The notes below the pieces were generated by a model. The model was not told the DNA's origin, ran no database searches, and was given only the letters and a program-made list of their open reading frames with translations. A stretch of 28,787 nucleotides of DNA. It comes from Chloroflexota bacterium (GTDB lineage Bacteria > Chloroflexota > Dormibacteria > Dormibacterales > Dormibacteraceae). Position 1 is the first letter of the stretch, and each line of letters starts with the position of its first letter. Shown piece by piece: positions 1 through 8,897 of the stretch. Where the stretch lies: the NCBI GenBank assembly GCA_005880175.1, contig VBJR01000166.1, forward strand, positions 23,589 to 52,375. Reading direction: 5' to 3'. A program made the position numbers and the translations under genes.

Positions 1-268
1 GTCGGGTTGTGGGAGTTCAACGAGGGGGCCTCCGGTGGGCTATCACTGTGCCACCCTTGGGTGGTAAGTGGATCACGAGAGGTCACGCGCCTGGTTGCCG
101 TATCCAGGCCACCCCACGGACGGCTCGTAGCGTGGCGGAGGTACGGCAAGACCGCGACTGTGTCGCAAGTGGTACACAGGTAGTCTGTTGCGGCGCGCCA
201 AGCCGATCGCCAGGGCACGACTGCACCCCCGGCCCCGAAGCAGAGACGCGTACTCACCGGCGTCGCGA
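1..268. other. Non-coding or gene-end region with four short stem-loops
   Basis: No gene can be supported here. One frame is open from base 1 to a TAG at 181-183 and could be the 3' end of a gene that starts outside the window, but its third-position G+C falls well below that of the real genes after about codon 15 and I recognise no family. Four short hairpins follow one another: CCACC/GGTGG at 51-64, GCCTGG/CCAGGC at 89-109, CCACG/CGTGG at 114-135 and GCGAC/GTCGC at 154-166. The region lies downstream of the minus-strand alcohol dehydrogenase, so the hairpins might contribute to its 3' end, or they may belong to an unrecognised structured RNA. Confidence 0.3.
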
Positions 269-1300
269 TTAGGCCTGCTGGTCGCCGTTCGCCAGGTCGA
301 ACACGATCCTCCCGGGGACGCGTCCCTGCTCGACGTCCTCGAACGACCGGTTCACCGTCTCCAGGGGTCGCGTCTCGTAGGAGACGTGGGTGCGGCCGGC
401 GGCATGGAGCTCGAACACCTCCTGGAGGTCGACCCGCGTCCCGACGATGGAGCCGACCACGGTGATCCCGTTGAGCACCGACTCGAAGATCGGCAGCAGC
501 ATCTGGTTGTCAGCGGGGAGTCCCACGAGCACCAGCGTGCCTCCCCGGCGAAGGCAGTGGAAGGCCTGCTCGAACGGCTTCGGCGCCACCGCCGTCGCGA
601 TCGCCGCGTCGGCGCCGCCGAGCCGCTTGATGGCGGCGACCGGGTCCTCCAGGGAGGCGTTCACCGTGTGGTCGGCGCCGAGCTCGCGCGCCATCCGCAG
701 CTTGTCGTCGAGCAGGTCCACCGCGACCACCGTGCTGCCGGCGATCCTCGCGTACTGGATCGCCATGTGCCCGAGGCCGCCGACGCCGAAGACCGCCACC
801 AGGTCGGAGGGCCCGGCGCCGGACAGCTTGACCGACTTGTACGTCGTGACCCCTGCGCACGTCAGGGGCGCCGCCGCCCCCGGCTCCACGCCACGCGGCA
901 CGATGCCCACGTAGCCCGCGTGAGCCATGGCGTACTCCGCGTGCCCGCCGTCGATCGAGTAGCCGGTGTTGAGCTGCCGCTCGCAGAGCGTCTCCCACCC
1001 GGTGGTGCAGTACTCGCACTCGCCACACGCGTACCCGAGCCAGGGGATCGCCACCCGATCGCCCTCCCTGACCCGGGACACGTCTGGGCCGATCGCGGTC
1101 ACGATGCCGACTCCCTCGTGGCCGGGCACCAGCGGCAGGGTGGGCTTGACCGGCCAGTCGCCGTGGGCCGCATGGATGTCGGTGTGGCAGAGACCGGAGG
1201 CCTCCATCTTGACCACCACCTGGCCCGGCCCCGGCTCCGGCACCGGCCGCTCCTCCAGGACGAGCGGTCCGCCGAACTCGTGGACGACTGCTGCCTTCAT
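269..1300 (-). CDS. adhP: Zinc-dependent alcohol dehydrogenase (AdhP/AdhA-like, MDR family)
   Basis: A 343-residue cytosolic NAD(P)-dependent alcohol dehydrogenase that interconverts primary alcohols and aldehydes. All hallmarks of the zinc medium-chain family are visible: catalytic zinc ligands C38 (GLCHTD), H61-E62 (PGHEG) and C148 (TCAG), the four structural zinc cysteines C92, C95, C98 and C106, and the nucleotide-binding GVGGLGH around 172-178. Length is normal for the family (about 340). The ATG start is fixed by a 4-base ATGA overlap with the stop of the upstream zwf gene, so the two are probably translationally coupled; an upstream open extension belongs to the zwf region and is not coding. 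Substrate cannot be read from the sequence; ethanol or another short aliphatic alcohol is the default. The gene ends the GH15-zwf-adh operon. Confidence 0.93.
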   Translation of the reverse strand: MKAAVVHEFGGPLVLEERPVPEPGPGQVVVKMEASGLCHTDIHAAHGDWPVKPTLPLVPGHEGVGIVTAIGPDVSRVREGDRVAIPWLGYACGECEYCTTGWETLCERQLNTGYSIDGGHAEYAMAHAGYVGIVPRGVEPGAAAPLTCAGVTTYKSVKLSGAGPSDLVAVFGVGGLGHMAIQYARIAGSTVVAVDLLDDKLRMARELGADHTVNASLEDPVAAIKRLGGADAAIATAVAPKPFEQAFHCLRRGGTLVLVGLPADNQMLLPIFESVLNGITVVGSIVGTRVDLQEVFELHAAGRTHVSYETRPLETVNRSFEDVEQGRVPGRIVFDLANGDQQA

Positions 1301-2697
1301 CTCTGTCCATGTCCTCGGGAGGCACCCGGCGGCGACGCGCCCGGTCCCTCCGACCCGGCGGGGTACTCCTCGAGCGGGACGAGGCCCCGGGACCAGCCCT
1401 CCATCACCGGCGCGACGATCCGCCAGGACTCCTCCGCCTCGTCCCCCCGGATCGCGAGGATGGGATCGCCGGTCAGGACGTCCAGCAGGACCCGCCCGTA
1501 GGCCGGCAGGGCGGGCGGCTCCAGGCGGGCTTGGAGCGTGAGCGGGGTGAGCCGGAACGAGGGGCCGGACCCGCTGCCGGTCAGCTCCAGGCTGAGCGTC
1601 TCCGGAGGATCGAGGCCGAAGCGCAGCACGTTCGGCGCCGCGTCGCCGACCTGCCCGAGGGCCAGGTGCGGGACGCGCCGGAAGTGCACCGCCACCTCGG
1701 CACGGTCGCCGCCCAGCGCCTTGCCGGTGCGGAGCCGGAAGGCCGTGCCCGCCCATCGCCAGCTGTCCACCTCCAGCACGACCTCGGCGAACGTCTCCGT
1801 CCCGAGCGCCGGGTCCACGCCCGGCTCGTCCATGTATGCGGGGACGCGGTGGCCCGCGACCTGGCCGGCCGAGTACCGGGCGCGCCGGGTGCGGCGGGCG
1901 ACGTCCCGCTCGGTCAGCGGCCGCACCGAGCGCAGCACGTCGAGCTTGCGGTCGCGCAGGTCGCGCTCGGTCGCGCGGACCGGCGCCTCCATCGCCACCA
2001 GGCAGAGGAGCTGGAGCAGGTGGTTCTGCACCATGTCCTTCAGCGCGCCGACGCCGTCGTAGTACCCCGCCCTGCCCTCCAGCGCGACCATCTCGTCCCA
2101 GACGATCTCCACCTCCTCGATGTTGGCGCTGTTCCAGATCGGCTCGAGGAGGCGGTTGGCCAGCCTGGTCCCCAGGATGTTCTGCACGGTGGACATGGCC
2201 AGGAAGTGGTCCACGCGGAAGACCGCCTCCTCGGGCAGGGTCTCGGCGAGCAGGCGGTTCAGCTCCACCGCCTCGGCCAGGCTCTCGCCGAACGGCTTCT
2301 CCAGGACGACCGTGCTGCCCGGCGGCAGCCCCGCGTCGTGGAGCGCCCGGATGGCGCCCGGGAAGACGGCCGGCGGCAGCGCCAGGTAGGCGGCGACGGG
2401 ACGGCTGCCGGCGACCACGCGGGCGACCGCGGCCGGGTCCGTCGCGTCCACCTGGCGGTAGCGGGCCGATCTGGCGACCGCGTCCACGGCGTCCGCCGGC
2501 AGGCCCGCTCCGTAGCGGGCGAGCTGCTCGGCGGCCCAGCGCCGGAAGCCCTCGTCGTCGAGCTCGTCGCGGCCGGCGCCGGTCAGCTCCAGCGTCCCCG
2601 GCAGCGTGCCGGCGGCCCGGAGGGCGGCGAGGCCCGGCAGCAGGTAGCGGCCGCTGAGGTCCCCGGTGGCGCCGAAGATCAGGAGCCGGTCGATCAC
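1297..2697 (-). CDS. zwf: Glucose-6-phosphate 1-dehydrogenase
   Basis: Catalyses the first step of the oxidative pentose phosphate pathway, glucose 6-phosphate + NADP+ to 6-phosphogluconolactone + NADPH. The 466-residue protein has the N-terminal dinucleotide motif GATGDLSGR (residues 9-17), EKPFG (133-137) and the active-site RVDHFL (161-166), equivalent to the family RIDHYLGKE; the usual GKE is replaced by AMS, a variation I associate with a divergent G6PD branch. GYYDGVGALKDMVQNHLLQ is the conserved C-domain signature. The start is a GTG overlapping the stop of the upstream GH15 frame as GTGA, and the stop overlaps adh as ATGA, so all three are one operon. The neighbouring glycosidase could supply glucose, although a kinase would be needed and none is in the window. 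Confidence 0.93.
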   Translation of the reverse strand: MIDRLLIFGATGDLSGRYLLPGLAALRAAGTLPGTLELTGAGRDELDDEGFRRWAAEQLARYGAGLPADAVDAVARSARYRQVDATDPAAVARVVAGSRPVAAYLALPPAVFPGAIRALHDAGLPPGSTVVLEKPFGESLAEAVELNRLLAETLPEEAVFRVDHFLAMSTVQNILGTRLANRLLEPIWNSANIEEVEIVWDEMVALEGRAGYYDGVGALKDMVQNHLLQLLCLVAMEAPVRATERDLRDRKLDVLRSVRPLTERDVARRTRRARYSAGQVAGHRVPAYMDEPGVDPALGTETFAEVVLEVDSWRWAGTAFRLRTGKALGGDRAEVAVHFRRVPHLALGQVGDAAPNVLRFGLDPPETLSLELTGSGSGPSFRLTPLTLQARLEPPALPAYGRVLLDVLTGDPILAIRGDEAEESWRIVAPVMEGWSRGLVPLEEYPAGSEGPGASPPGASRGHGQR

Positions 2698-4453
2698 GAC
2701 CGCCAGCCGGACGCGGCCAACGTCGAGCCGCTGAAGATCACCCCGATGTGGCTGAACGCCTGCGGGAAGTTGCCCATGAGGTCGCCGGTCGAGGGGTCGA
2801 TCTGCTCCGAGAGCAGCCCGATGGGGCTGGCGCGGGCGCACAGCGAGGCGTACAGCTCCGCCGCCTCCTCCACGCGGCCCTGCAGGGCCAGGTTGTCCAC
2901 GAGCCAGAAGCTGCAGAGCAGGAACGCGCCCTCGTCGCCCGCGATGCCGTCCTGGTCGCGACCATCCGGGGGTGGTCGGCCTCCAGGACCCGGCGCAGCG
3001 GCAGGGCCAGGAGGCTGGCGTCCAGCGAGCCGCCGCCGTCGAGGTGCTCGCTCAGCGTCCGCGACCGCTCGTCCCACGACTGGTCGAGGATGATCTCGCG
3101 CAGCTTGCTCGCCTCCGTGCGCCAGGCCTCGATCGGCCCCGGGTAGCCGAGGCGCTCGGCGATGGCCGCGGCACGATCGAGCGCCACCTGGCACATCGCC
3201 GCCGAGTACGTGAAGACCCGGCCCGGGCTGCGGACCTCCCAGATGCCCTGGTCCGGCTCCCTCCAGGCGCTGTGGGCCGAGTCCGCGAGACGGGCCAGCG
3301 CCTCCCAGAGGTGCGGCTCGATCCGGCCGCCGCCGCGACACCACTGGTGCGCGCAGTCGAGGATCTCGCCGTAGACGTCGTGCTGGCGCTGGTCGGCGGC
3401 GCCGTTCCCCCAGCGTACGGGCGCGGAGCGCACGTACCCCTCCAGGTCGAGGTCCTGCCGCTCTCGGGGCACCTTCCGGCCGTCGAGCGTGTACATGATT
3501 CTGACCAGCGGCGACCCCGCCCGCTCGACGGCGTCGAGGACCCACCCGAGGAACGCGTCCGCCTCGTCGGTGAACCCGATGCGCCGCAGCGCGAACACCG
3601 AGAACGCGGCGTCGCGGATCCAGGTGTAGCGGTAGTCCCAGTTCCGGACCCCGCCGAACGGCGCCGGCAGCGAGGAGGTGGCCGCCGCCACGGCGGAGCC
3701 GTGGAGCCAGCTGTCGAGCAGCTTCAGCGTGATCGCCGCTCGCCGCACGAGCGGCTCCTGTGGGCCGTCGTAGCGGAAGCCCCGCATCCAGCGGCGCCAG
3801 GCGTCAGCGGTGGCGCAGAGCATGGCCTCGGCGTCCAGGGCGTGGTGCCGGCGCGATCGTCCCCACGACAGCACCGCGTCGAGCCGCTCGCCCCGCGCCA
3901 GGTCGTGGACGGTGCGCAGGCCGTCGAGCTGGCGGTTCGAGCGCAGGTGGAGGCGCAGGTCGGGGCGCCTGGCGGCGCGGAGCTGGAGCCCGCCGAACGC
4001 GGCGACCGCGTCGGCGCCCCCGTGCGGCTCCACCTCGACCCGCAGCCGGACCGTGCCCTCCGCGACGACCGCGGAACGGACGAGCTCGGCCCGGTCCGAG
4101 GCGACGTCCTCCGCGATGTCCGCGCCGGCGTGCAGCGCCAGGGCGTCCGTGACCCGGACCAGCCCGGTGCCGCAGCGCAGCTCCGTGACCAGCACGCCGG
4201 TGTCGGGCTCGTACCGCTGCCGGGCCTCGGTCAGGCCCTCCGGGGCGATCGTGAAGTGACCGCCGCGCGCGCCGTCCAGCAGGCCGCAGTACAGCGGCTC
4301 CGAGTCGAAGCCGGGCGCGCACATCCAGCAGACGCTCCCGTCGCGGCCGACCAGGGCACACGTGGCACCGTCCCCGATCAGGCCGAGGTCCTCGAGGCGG
4401 AGATAGCCGTCGCGGCGCGTGATCGGACGGAACGGGGGATCAGGGTCGAGCAT
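2694..4453 (-). pseudogene. GH15 glucoamylase/trehalase-like glycosidase, interrupted by an internal frameshifting deletion
   Basis: Family GH15 inverting alpha-glycosidase related to actinobacterial glucoamylase/trehalase proteins. The N-terminal part starts at ATG 4453 and shows YLRLEDLGLIGDG, GRDGSVCW, GVRNWDYRYTWIRDAAF and HDVYGEILD (probable catalytic acid). At about residue 497 (MVAT, bases 2963-2965) the reading frame fails: the conserved C-terminus DEGAFLLCSFWLVDN, SEQIDP (probable catalytic base) and GNFPQAFSHIG continues in another frame to a TGA at 2694-2696. In the family, roughly 20-25 residues separate MVAT from GEGAFLL; here almost none remain, so this is a deletion of a few tens of bases, not a single-base slip. 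The frames meet at the palindrome GGTCGCGACC (2954-2963). The distal part ends in a GTGA overlap with zwf, showing it was translated in an intact ancestor. It may be a true pseudogene or an assembly error. Confidence 0.85.
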
Positions 4454-4520
4454 CGCGGCCTCGTCCCAGCATGGAACGGTCCGCCGCGGCGGCGATCAGC
4501 TCGTCGGGAGGCGCCTAGAC

Positions 4521-4539
4521 GGATCGCTGTGCGCGATCC
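4521..4539 (-). terminator. Stem-loop just after the lepA stop codon
   Basis: The 88-bp gap between lepA and GH15 holds a perfect 7-bp stem, GGATCGC/GCGATCC, with a 5-nt loop, starting two bases after the lepA TAG. There is no T-tract on either strand, so intrinsic termination is uncertain; it could protect the mRNA 3' end or act with Rho. No clear promoter for the GH15 operon is visible in the gap, so lepA transcription may read through. Confidence 0.3.
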
Positions 4540-4541
4540 AC

Positions 4542-6241
4542 CTACTCGTCCAGGCTCAGCACCGCCATGAACGCGTCCTGGGGAATCTCCACCGCGCCCA
4601 CCCGCTTCATGCGCTTCTTCCCCTCCTTCTGCTTCTCCAGCAGCTTGCGCTTGCGGGTGATGTCGCCTCCGTAGCACTTGGCGAGGACGTCCTTGCGCAT
4701 CGGCGGGATCGGGCGGCCCGGGGCCGGTCCACGATCATCGACAGGGCGTCCACCGGCGAGGCCGCGATCAGGATGTCCAGCTTGACCAGGTCGCCAGTGC
4801 GGAACCCGATCAGCTCGTAGTCCATCGACGCGTACCCGCGCGAGCGCGACTTCAGCACGTCGTAGAAGTCGTGCACGATCTCGGCCAGCGGCAGCTCGTA
4901 CTCGAGCGTGACCCTGCCTCCCGCCTGGTGCTCCAGCCGGGCGAACGTGCCCCGCCGCTCCTGGCAGAGCTCCATCATCGCGCCCAGGTACTCGGCCGGG
5001 ACGATGATCGACACCCGGACGTACGGCTCCTCGATGTGCTCGATCGACTGCACCGACGGCAGCGCCGCCGGGTTGTCCACCTCGACCATGTCGCCGGTCT
5101 TCAGGTAGACCCGGTACTCGACGGTCGGCGCGGTGGTGATCAGGTCCAGCCCGAACTCGCGCTCCAGCCGCTCCTGGACGATCTCCATGTGCAGGAGGCC
5201 CAGGAACCCGCACCGGAACCCGAAGCCCAGCGCCGCCGAGCTCTCCTGCTGGTACACCAGGGCCGCGTCGTTGAGCTGGAGCCGCTCCAGCGCCTCCTTC
5301 AGCTCCTGGTACTCGTCGGAGTCCGTCGGGAACAGGCCCGCGAAGACCATCGGCTTGACCGCCCGGTAGCCGGGCAGCGGCTCGGCCGCCCCGCGCTCCG
5401 CGTACGTGACCGTGTCACCGACCCGCGCGTCCACCACGTTCTTGATCGCGGCCGTGAAGTAGCCCACCTCGCCGGCCGACAGCGCGTCGCCGGGCTGCCG
5501 GCGGGGCTGGAACCAGCCCACCTCGTCCACCTCGTGGACGCGGCCGGTCGCCATCATCCGGACGCGCGTGCCGGGCCGGACCACGCCGTCCACCACCCGC
5601 ATGTACGTGACCACGCCCCGGTACGTGTCGTAGCTGGAGTCGAAGATCAGGGCCCGCAGCGGCGCCTCCGGGTTGCCGCGCGGGGGCGGCACCTCGCGGA
5701 CCAGCGCCTCCAGGATGCCCGGCACCCCCTCGCCCGTCCGCGCCGACGCCAGGATGATCCGCTCGCGGGGGATGCCCGTGACCTCCGTGATCTGGGCGGC
5801 CACCACCTCGGGCTGGGCCGCGTCCATGTCGATCTTGTTGACGACGGGGATGATCTCCAGGTTGGCCTCGACCGCCTGGTACAGGTTGGCCAGCGTCTGC
5901 GCCTCGATCCCCTGCGTCGCGTCCACGACCAGCAGGGCGCCCTCGCACGCGTTCAGCGACCGCGACACCTCGTACGAGAAGTCCACGTGGCCCGGCGTGT
6001 CGATCAGGTTGAGCTCGTAGGTCTCGCCGCCCGCGGCCCGGTAGGACATGCGCACGGGCTGGAGCTTGATGGTGATGCCGCGCTCCCGCTCCAGGTCCAT
6101 GGCGTCGAGCACCTGCTCGACCATCTCGCGCCCGGCGACCGTCCCGGTCAGCTCGAGCAGCCTGTCGGCAAGCGTGGACTTGCCGTGGTCGATGTGCGCG
6201 ATGATGCAGAAGTTGCGGATCCGGTCCTGCGGCGTCGCCAC
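4542..6241 (-). pseudogene. lepA: Elongation factor 4 (LepA), interrupted by an internal frameshifting deletion near the C-terminus
   Basis: LepA/EF4 is a ribosome-associated translational GTPase that promotes back-translocation. The sequence shows the G1 motif AHIDHGKST (15-23), [15 protein letters not shown] (G3) and NKIDM (G4), the EF-Tu-like domain 2, and the LepA-specific [15 protein letters not shown]. After DALSMIVDR (about residue 506, bases 4724-4726) the frame is lost; the LepA-specific tail [19 protein letters not shown] and the end QDAFMAVL lie in another frame (4542-4700). About 44 residues normally separate these motifs and only 23 nt remain, so about 100-110 nt appear deleted; restoring them would give about 600 residues, the normal length. 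The frame that breaks runs on to a stop at 4607. The GTG start at 6241 follows a TACCAT hexamer by 8 nt and gives the usual [11 protein letters not shown] opening. It may be a real lesion or an assembly error. Confidence 0.87.
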
Positions 6242-6249
6242 GGCGCTCA

Positions 6250-6255
6250 ATGGTA
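6250..6255 (-). promoter_or_regulatory. Putative -10 element (TACCAT) for leaderless lepA
   Basis: On the minus strand TACCAT ends 8 nt before the GTG start at 6241. There is no Shine-Dalgarno sequence and no good -35. This spacing would place the transcript start at or next to the start codon, as for several other genes in the window. It supports GTG 6241 over the in-frame TTG a few codons upstream. Confidence 0.45.
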
Positions 6256-6333
6256 CTGAGGCCCGGGACGCGCCACCGGTGGGACGGGCCGGCGGGCTCC
6301 GGACGGCACCAGCTACGCGTGTAGGTAGCACCC

Positions 6334-6362
6334 TCGACATCCGCACCCCACGCCGCTAGGAT
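6334..6362 (+). promoter_or_regulatory. Sigma-70-type promoter of the ABC importer operon
   Basis: TCGACA (6334-6339), a 17-bp spacer and TAGGAT (6357-6362) make the best-formed promoter in the window. The expected start of transcription is about 6369-6372. This leaves a leader of about 70 nt before the TTG with AGGAGG at 6430-6435, but it also coincides with an in-frame ATG at 6371, so a leaderless longer product is possible. Confidence 0.65.
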
Positions 6363-6442
6363 GCGTCTCGATGCGCACGCAAATATCCCGCGCGCGCGTC
6401 CTTGACCTATACGGAGAGAAGGGCATCCCAGGAGGAGTGGAG

Positions 6443-7795
6443 TTGGGCTCACTCGTTCGCACCCCCAGGCGGTTGGCGGTCCTCGTCGCGGCCGCGCTGT
6501 TCGCGGTCGCCGCCTGCGGCGGCACCACCAGCTCGTCCTCCGGCACCTCGTTCAAGGGGACCCGGAACATCGGGCTGGACATCGCGATCACGGGCCAGTC
6601 GGCGCTGTACGGCCACGCCATCAGCCAGGCCGTCAAGCTGGCCGCCGCGGACCTGAACGCCAGTGGCGGCGTCGCCGGCTACAAGATGCAGGCGGACGTC
6701 CTCGACGACGGCACGGACGTCAACAAGGCGGTCGAGAACACCCGCCAGCTGATCCTGCAGGACAACGCGGCCGTGCTGATCGGCCAGGTGACCTCGGCCC
6801 AGTGCCAGGCCACGAGCCCGATCTCGAAGCAGAACAAGATCATCATGATGGCGGCGACGTGCAACAGCTACCAGCTGACCACGGAGCCGGACCTGGTCAA
6901 CCCGTACTACGTCTCGGTCGTGCCGAACACGTTCATGGAGGGCACGTCGGCCGGCAAGCTGGTCGGCAACCTGCAGAACGTCAAGAACATCTTCATCGTG
7001 TCCCCGAACTACCTGTTCGGCCGGTCGGAGACGAACGCCTTCGTGGCGCAGCTGAAGAAGTCGGCGCCCGACGACAAGATCGTCAACCCGCAGGCCACGT
7101 GGTACGTGCCCTATCCGACGAACCCGCGCTGGGACTCGACGATCGCGGCGATCCAGGCGTCCAACCCCAAGCCGGACCTGATCTACTCCAACATCTTCGC
7201 CGCCGACCAGGAGAACTTCATCAAGCAGGCGCTGGCGGTGGATCCGAACTTCTTCCAGAAGTACCCGATGACGACCCTGTCCAGCGTGGACGACCTGAAC
7301 GCGCTGCAGAGCACGTACCCGCTGGGCATGCACCTGTACATGCGCGCCCCGTTCTTCTCGCTGACCAACTCGAAGCTGACCAGCTTCATCAACCACTACC
7401 GCTCCGTGTACAACGGTGAGTACCCGTCCGACTGGGCGATCATGGACTACGACGCCGTGATGACGTGGGCCAAGGCGGCCAACGCGGCGGGCACGCTCAC
7501 CGGCGACAAGGTGCTCAAGCAGCTCGTCGGCCACACGTTCTCGAGCCTGCGCGGATACAACTTCACGATCCGGACGCAGGACCAGCAGGCGAACGTGGGC
7601 GAGACGGTCGGCACGACCAGCAGCGCCAGCGGCACCAAGTACCCGTTCCCGACGCTGTCCCCCGTCACCAACCTGAAGGGCGACGACATCATCATGCCCG
7701 TCGACCTGGTGAAGGAGCTGCAGGCCGGCCAGTGCGAGCAGGGAGGCAAGCCGACGACCACCGACTTCGCGCTCTGCCCCTCCTGGAAGGGCTAG
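6443..7795 (+). CDS. HAAT-family ABC transporter substrate-binding lipoprotein (LivK/Peripla_BP_6-like)
   Basis: Extracytoplasmic receptor of a branched-chain amino acid/amide type importer. The chosen TTG start (450 residues) has AGGAGG seven bases upstream and yields a lipoprotein signal: positively charged VRTPRR, a hydrophobic core, and the lipobox-like FAVAAC, followed by a G/T/S-rich linker. The mature part has the type I periplasmic fold pattern IGLDIAITGQSALYGHAISQ, QLILQDNAAVLIGQ, then FIVSPNYLFGRSETN. An alternative ATG at 6371 in the same frame (474 residues) lies 8 nt after the -10 and could be used leaderlessly, but would put about 24 extra residues before the signal. The ligand cannot be inferred. 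It is first in the liv-like operon, with a 217-bp hairpin-containing gap before the permease gene. Confidence 0.88.
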   Translation: MGSLVRTPRRLAVLVAAALFAVAACGGTTSSSSGTSFKGTRNIGLDIAITGQSALYGHAISQAVKLAAADLNASGGVAGYKMQADVLDDGTDVNKAVENTRQLILQDNAAVLIGQVTSAQCQATSPISKQNKIIMMAATCNSYQLTTEPDLVNPYYVSVVPNTFMEGTSAGKLVGNLQNVKNIFIVSPNYLFGRSETNAFVAQLKKSAPDDKIVNPQATWYVPYPTNPRWDSTIAAIQASNPKPDLIYSNIFAADQENFIKQALAVDPNFFQKYPMTTLSSVDDLNALQSTYPLGMHLYMRAPFFSLTNSKLTSFINHYRSVYNGEYPSDWAIMDYDAVMTWAKAANAAGTLTGDKVLKQLVGHTFSSLRGYNFTIRTQDQQANVGETVGTTSSASGTKYPFPTLSPVTNLKGDDIIMPVDLVKELQAGQCEQGGKPTTTDFALCPSWKG

Positions 7796-7930
7796 GCCAC
7801 ACCGGATAGAGCGAGTCGTGAATGCGTCCCACCATCCGAATGGCACCGAATTGGTCGTAAGACTCGGCTTCGCCGGGCGTGTGAGTCCGTCTTCCCGGGT
7901 CGCCCAACCTGAGCTTCAGGCGCGGAGCGA

Positions 7931-7996
7931 GGCGCCGGAGGCGCCACCAACGTCCCGGGGAAATGGGGGGATTCCGGAAGGGGGGGCCTGCCCCCT
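7931..7996 (+). terminator. Stem-loops between receptor and permease genes, possible attenuator
   Basis: The 217-bp gap after the receptor gene contains CCTGA/TCAGG (7908-7920), GGCGCC-GGA-GGCGCC (7931-7945) and AGGGGG/CCCCCT (7979-7996) followed by CTT. The last resembles a weak terminator. Hairpins at this position are common in binding-protein operons, where they favour the receptor over the membrane parts; that role here is inferred. No gene is seen in the gap. Confidence 0.35.
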
Positions 7997-8012
7997 CTTG
8001 CCTGGCTGAGTC

Positions 8013-8897
8013 GTGGATCCGACCCAGTTCCTGCTGTTCGCCATCGGCGGGCTGGCCAATGCCGCCTACCTGTTCATCGTGGCGGCCGGCCTCTCGCTGG
8101 TCTTCGGCGCGCTGCGCGTCATCAACATGGCGCACGGCTCGCTCTACATGATCGCCGCGTTCGTCTGCGTGGTCGTCGCCAACGCCCTCGGCGCGACGCT
8201 CGGCTTCTGGGGCGGCCTGGTGGTGGCCGTCCTCGTCGCCGGCGCCGTCGGCGCCCTGATCGAGATCTTCGTGCTGCGCCGGGTGTACCGACAGGAACAC
8301 CTGGTGCAGCTCCTCGGCACGTACGCGCTGACGCTGATCATCGCCGGCCTGGTCCGGATCATCTTCGGCCCCAACTACCGGACGATGAAGGCGCCCGACC
8401 TGTTCACCGGCTCGGTCCAGCTGGCCGGCCACAGCTACGCGCTGTACTCGTTCTTCATGATCGGCGCCGCGATCGCGATCGCGGCCGGCGTCTACCTGAT
8501 GCTCTACCGGACGGCGCTGGGCCGGAACATCCGGGCGGCCGTGTCCGACCCGGACCTGCTCAGCGCCTCCGGCATCAACGTGGCGCGCCTGTTCACGATC
8601 GTGTTCGTGATCGGCGCGGGCCTGGCCGCGCTGGGAGGCGTGATCGTCGCCCCCAGCCAGGCCGTCGGCCTGACGATGGACACCGACATCCTGGTGCTGG
8701 CGTTCGCGATCAGCGTGATCGGCGGCCTGGGCAGCATCGTGGGCTCCGTGATCGGGGCCCTCATCGTCGGCGAGGTGATCTCGTTCGGGCTGGCCAACTC
8801 CTACACGAACCAGTTCGCCCTGGCGTTCGTGTTCATCATCATGGCCGTCGTCCTCGTCATCCGGCCCTGGGGCCTGTTCGGGGCCGCCGAGCAGTGA
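8013..8897 (+). CDS. livH: HAAT-family ABC transporter permease (LivH-like)
   Basis: A 294-residue inner-membrane permease. It matches the LivH family in length and order: N-terminal helix with GGLANAAYLFIVAAGLSLVF, the INMAHGSLYMIAAF motif after helix 2, ALGRNIRAAVSDPDLLSASGINV (the cytoplasmic coupling region that contacts the ATPases), and AISVIGGLGSIVGSVIGALIVGE near the end. The GTG start at 8013 has no convincing ribosome site, but upstream sequence is non-coding and the protein begins where the family does. The stop overlaps the next start as GTGA, so it is coupled to the fused permease-ATPase. It should pair with the LivM half of that protein to form the translocation channel. Confidence 0.9.
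   Translation: MDPTQFLLFAIGGLANAAYLFIVAAGLSLVFGALRVINMAHGSLYMIAAFVCVVVANALGATLGFWGGLVVAVLVAGAVGALIEIFVLRRVYRQEHLVQLLGTYALTLIIAGLVRIIFGPNYRTMKAPDLFTGSVQLAGHSYALYSFFMIGAAIAIAAGVYLMLYRTALGRNIRAAVSDPDLLSASGINVARLFTIVFVIGAGLAALGGVIVAPSQAVGLTMDTDILVLAFAISVIGGLGSIVGSVIGALIVGEVISFGLANSYTNQFALAFVFIIMAVVLVIRPWGLFGAAEQ

Noticed and set aside
9..272. 87-codon open frame at the window start
   Set aside because: Cys/Arg/Pro-rich, no family and no codon bias typical of the genes here.
1309..3093. 594-codon open frame on the plus strand opposite zwf and GH15
   Set aside because: Antisense shadow of real genes caused by very high G+C; His/Arg/Glu-rich composition without any domain. The same applies to 188-1501, 2972-4570, 4871-6259, 6449-7846, 8801-10612, 11438-13900 and 24394-26052.
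6402..6407. TTGACC as a -35 box
   Set aside because: No -10-like hexamer at 16-18 bp; the TCGACA-N17-TAGGAT promoter upstream is far better.
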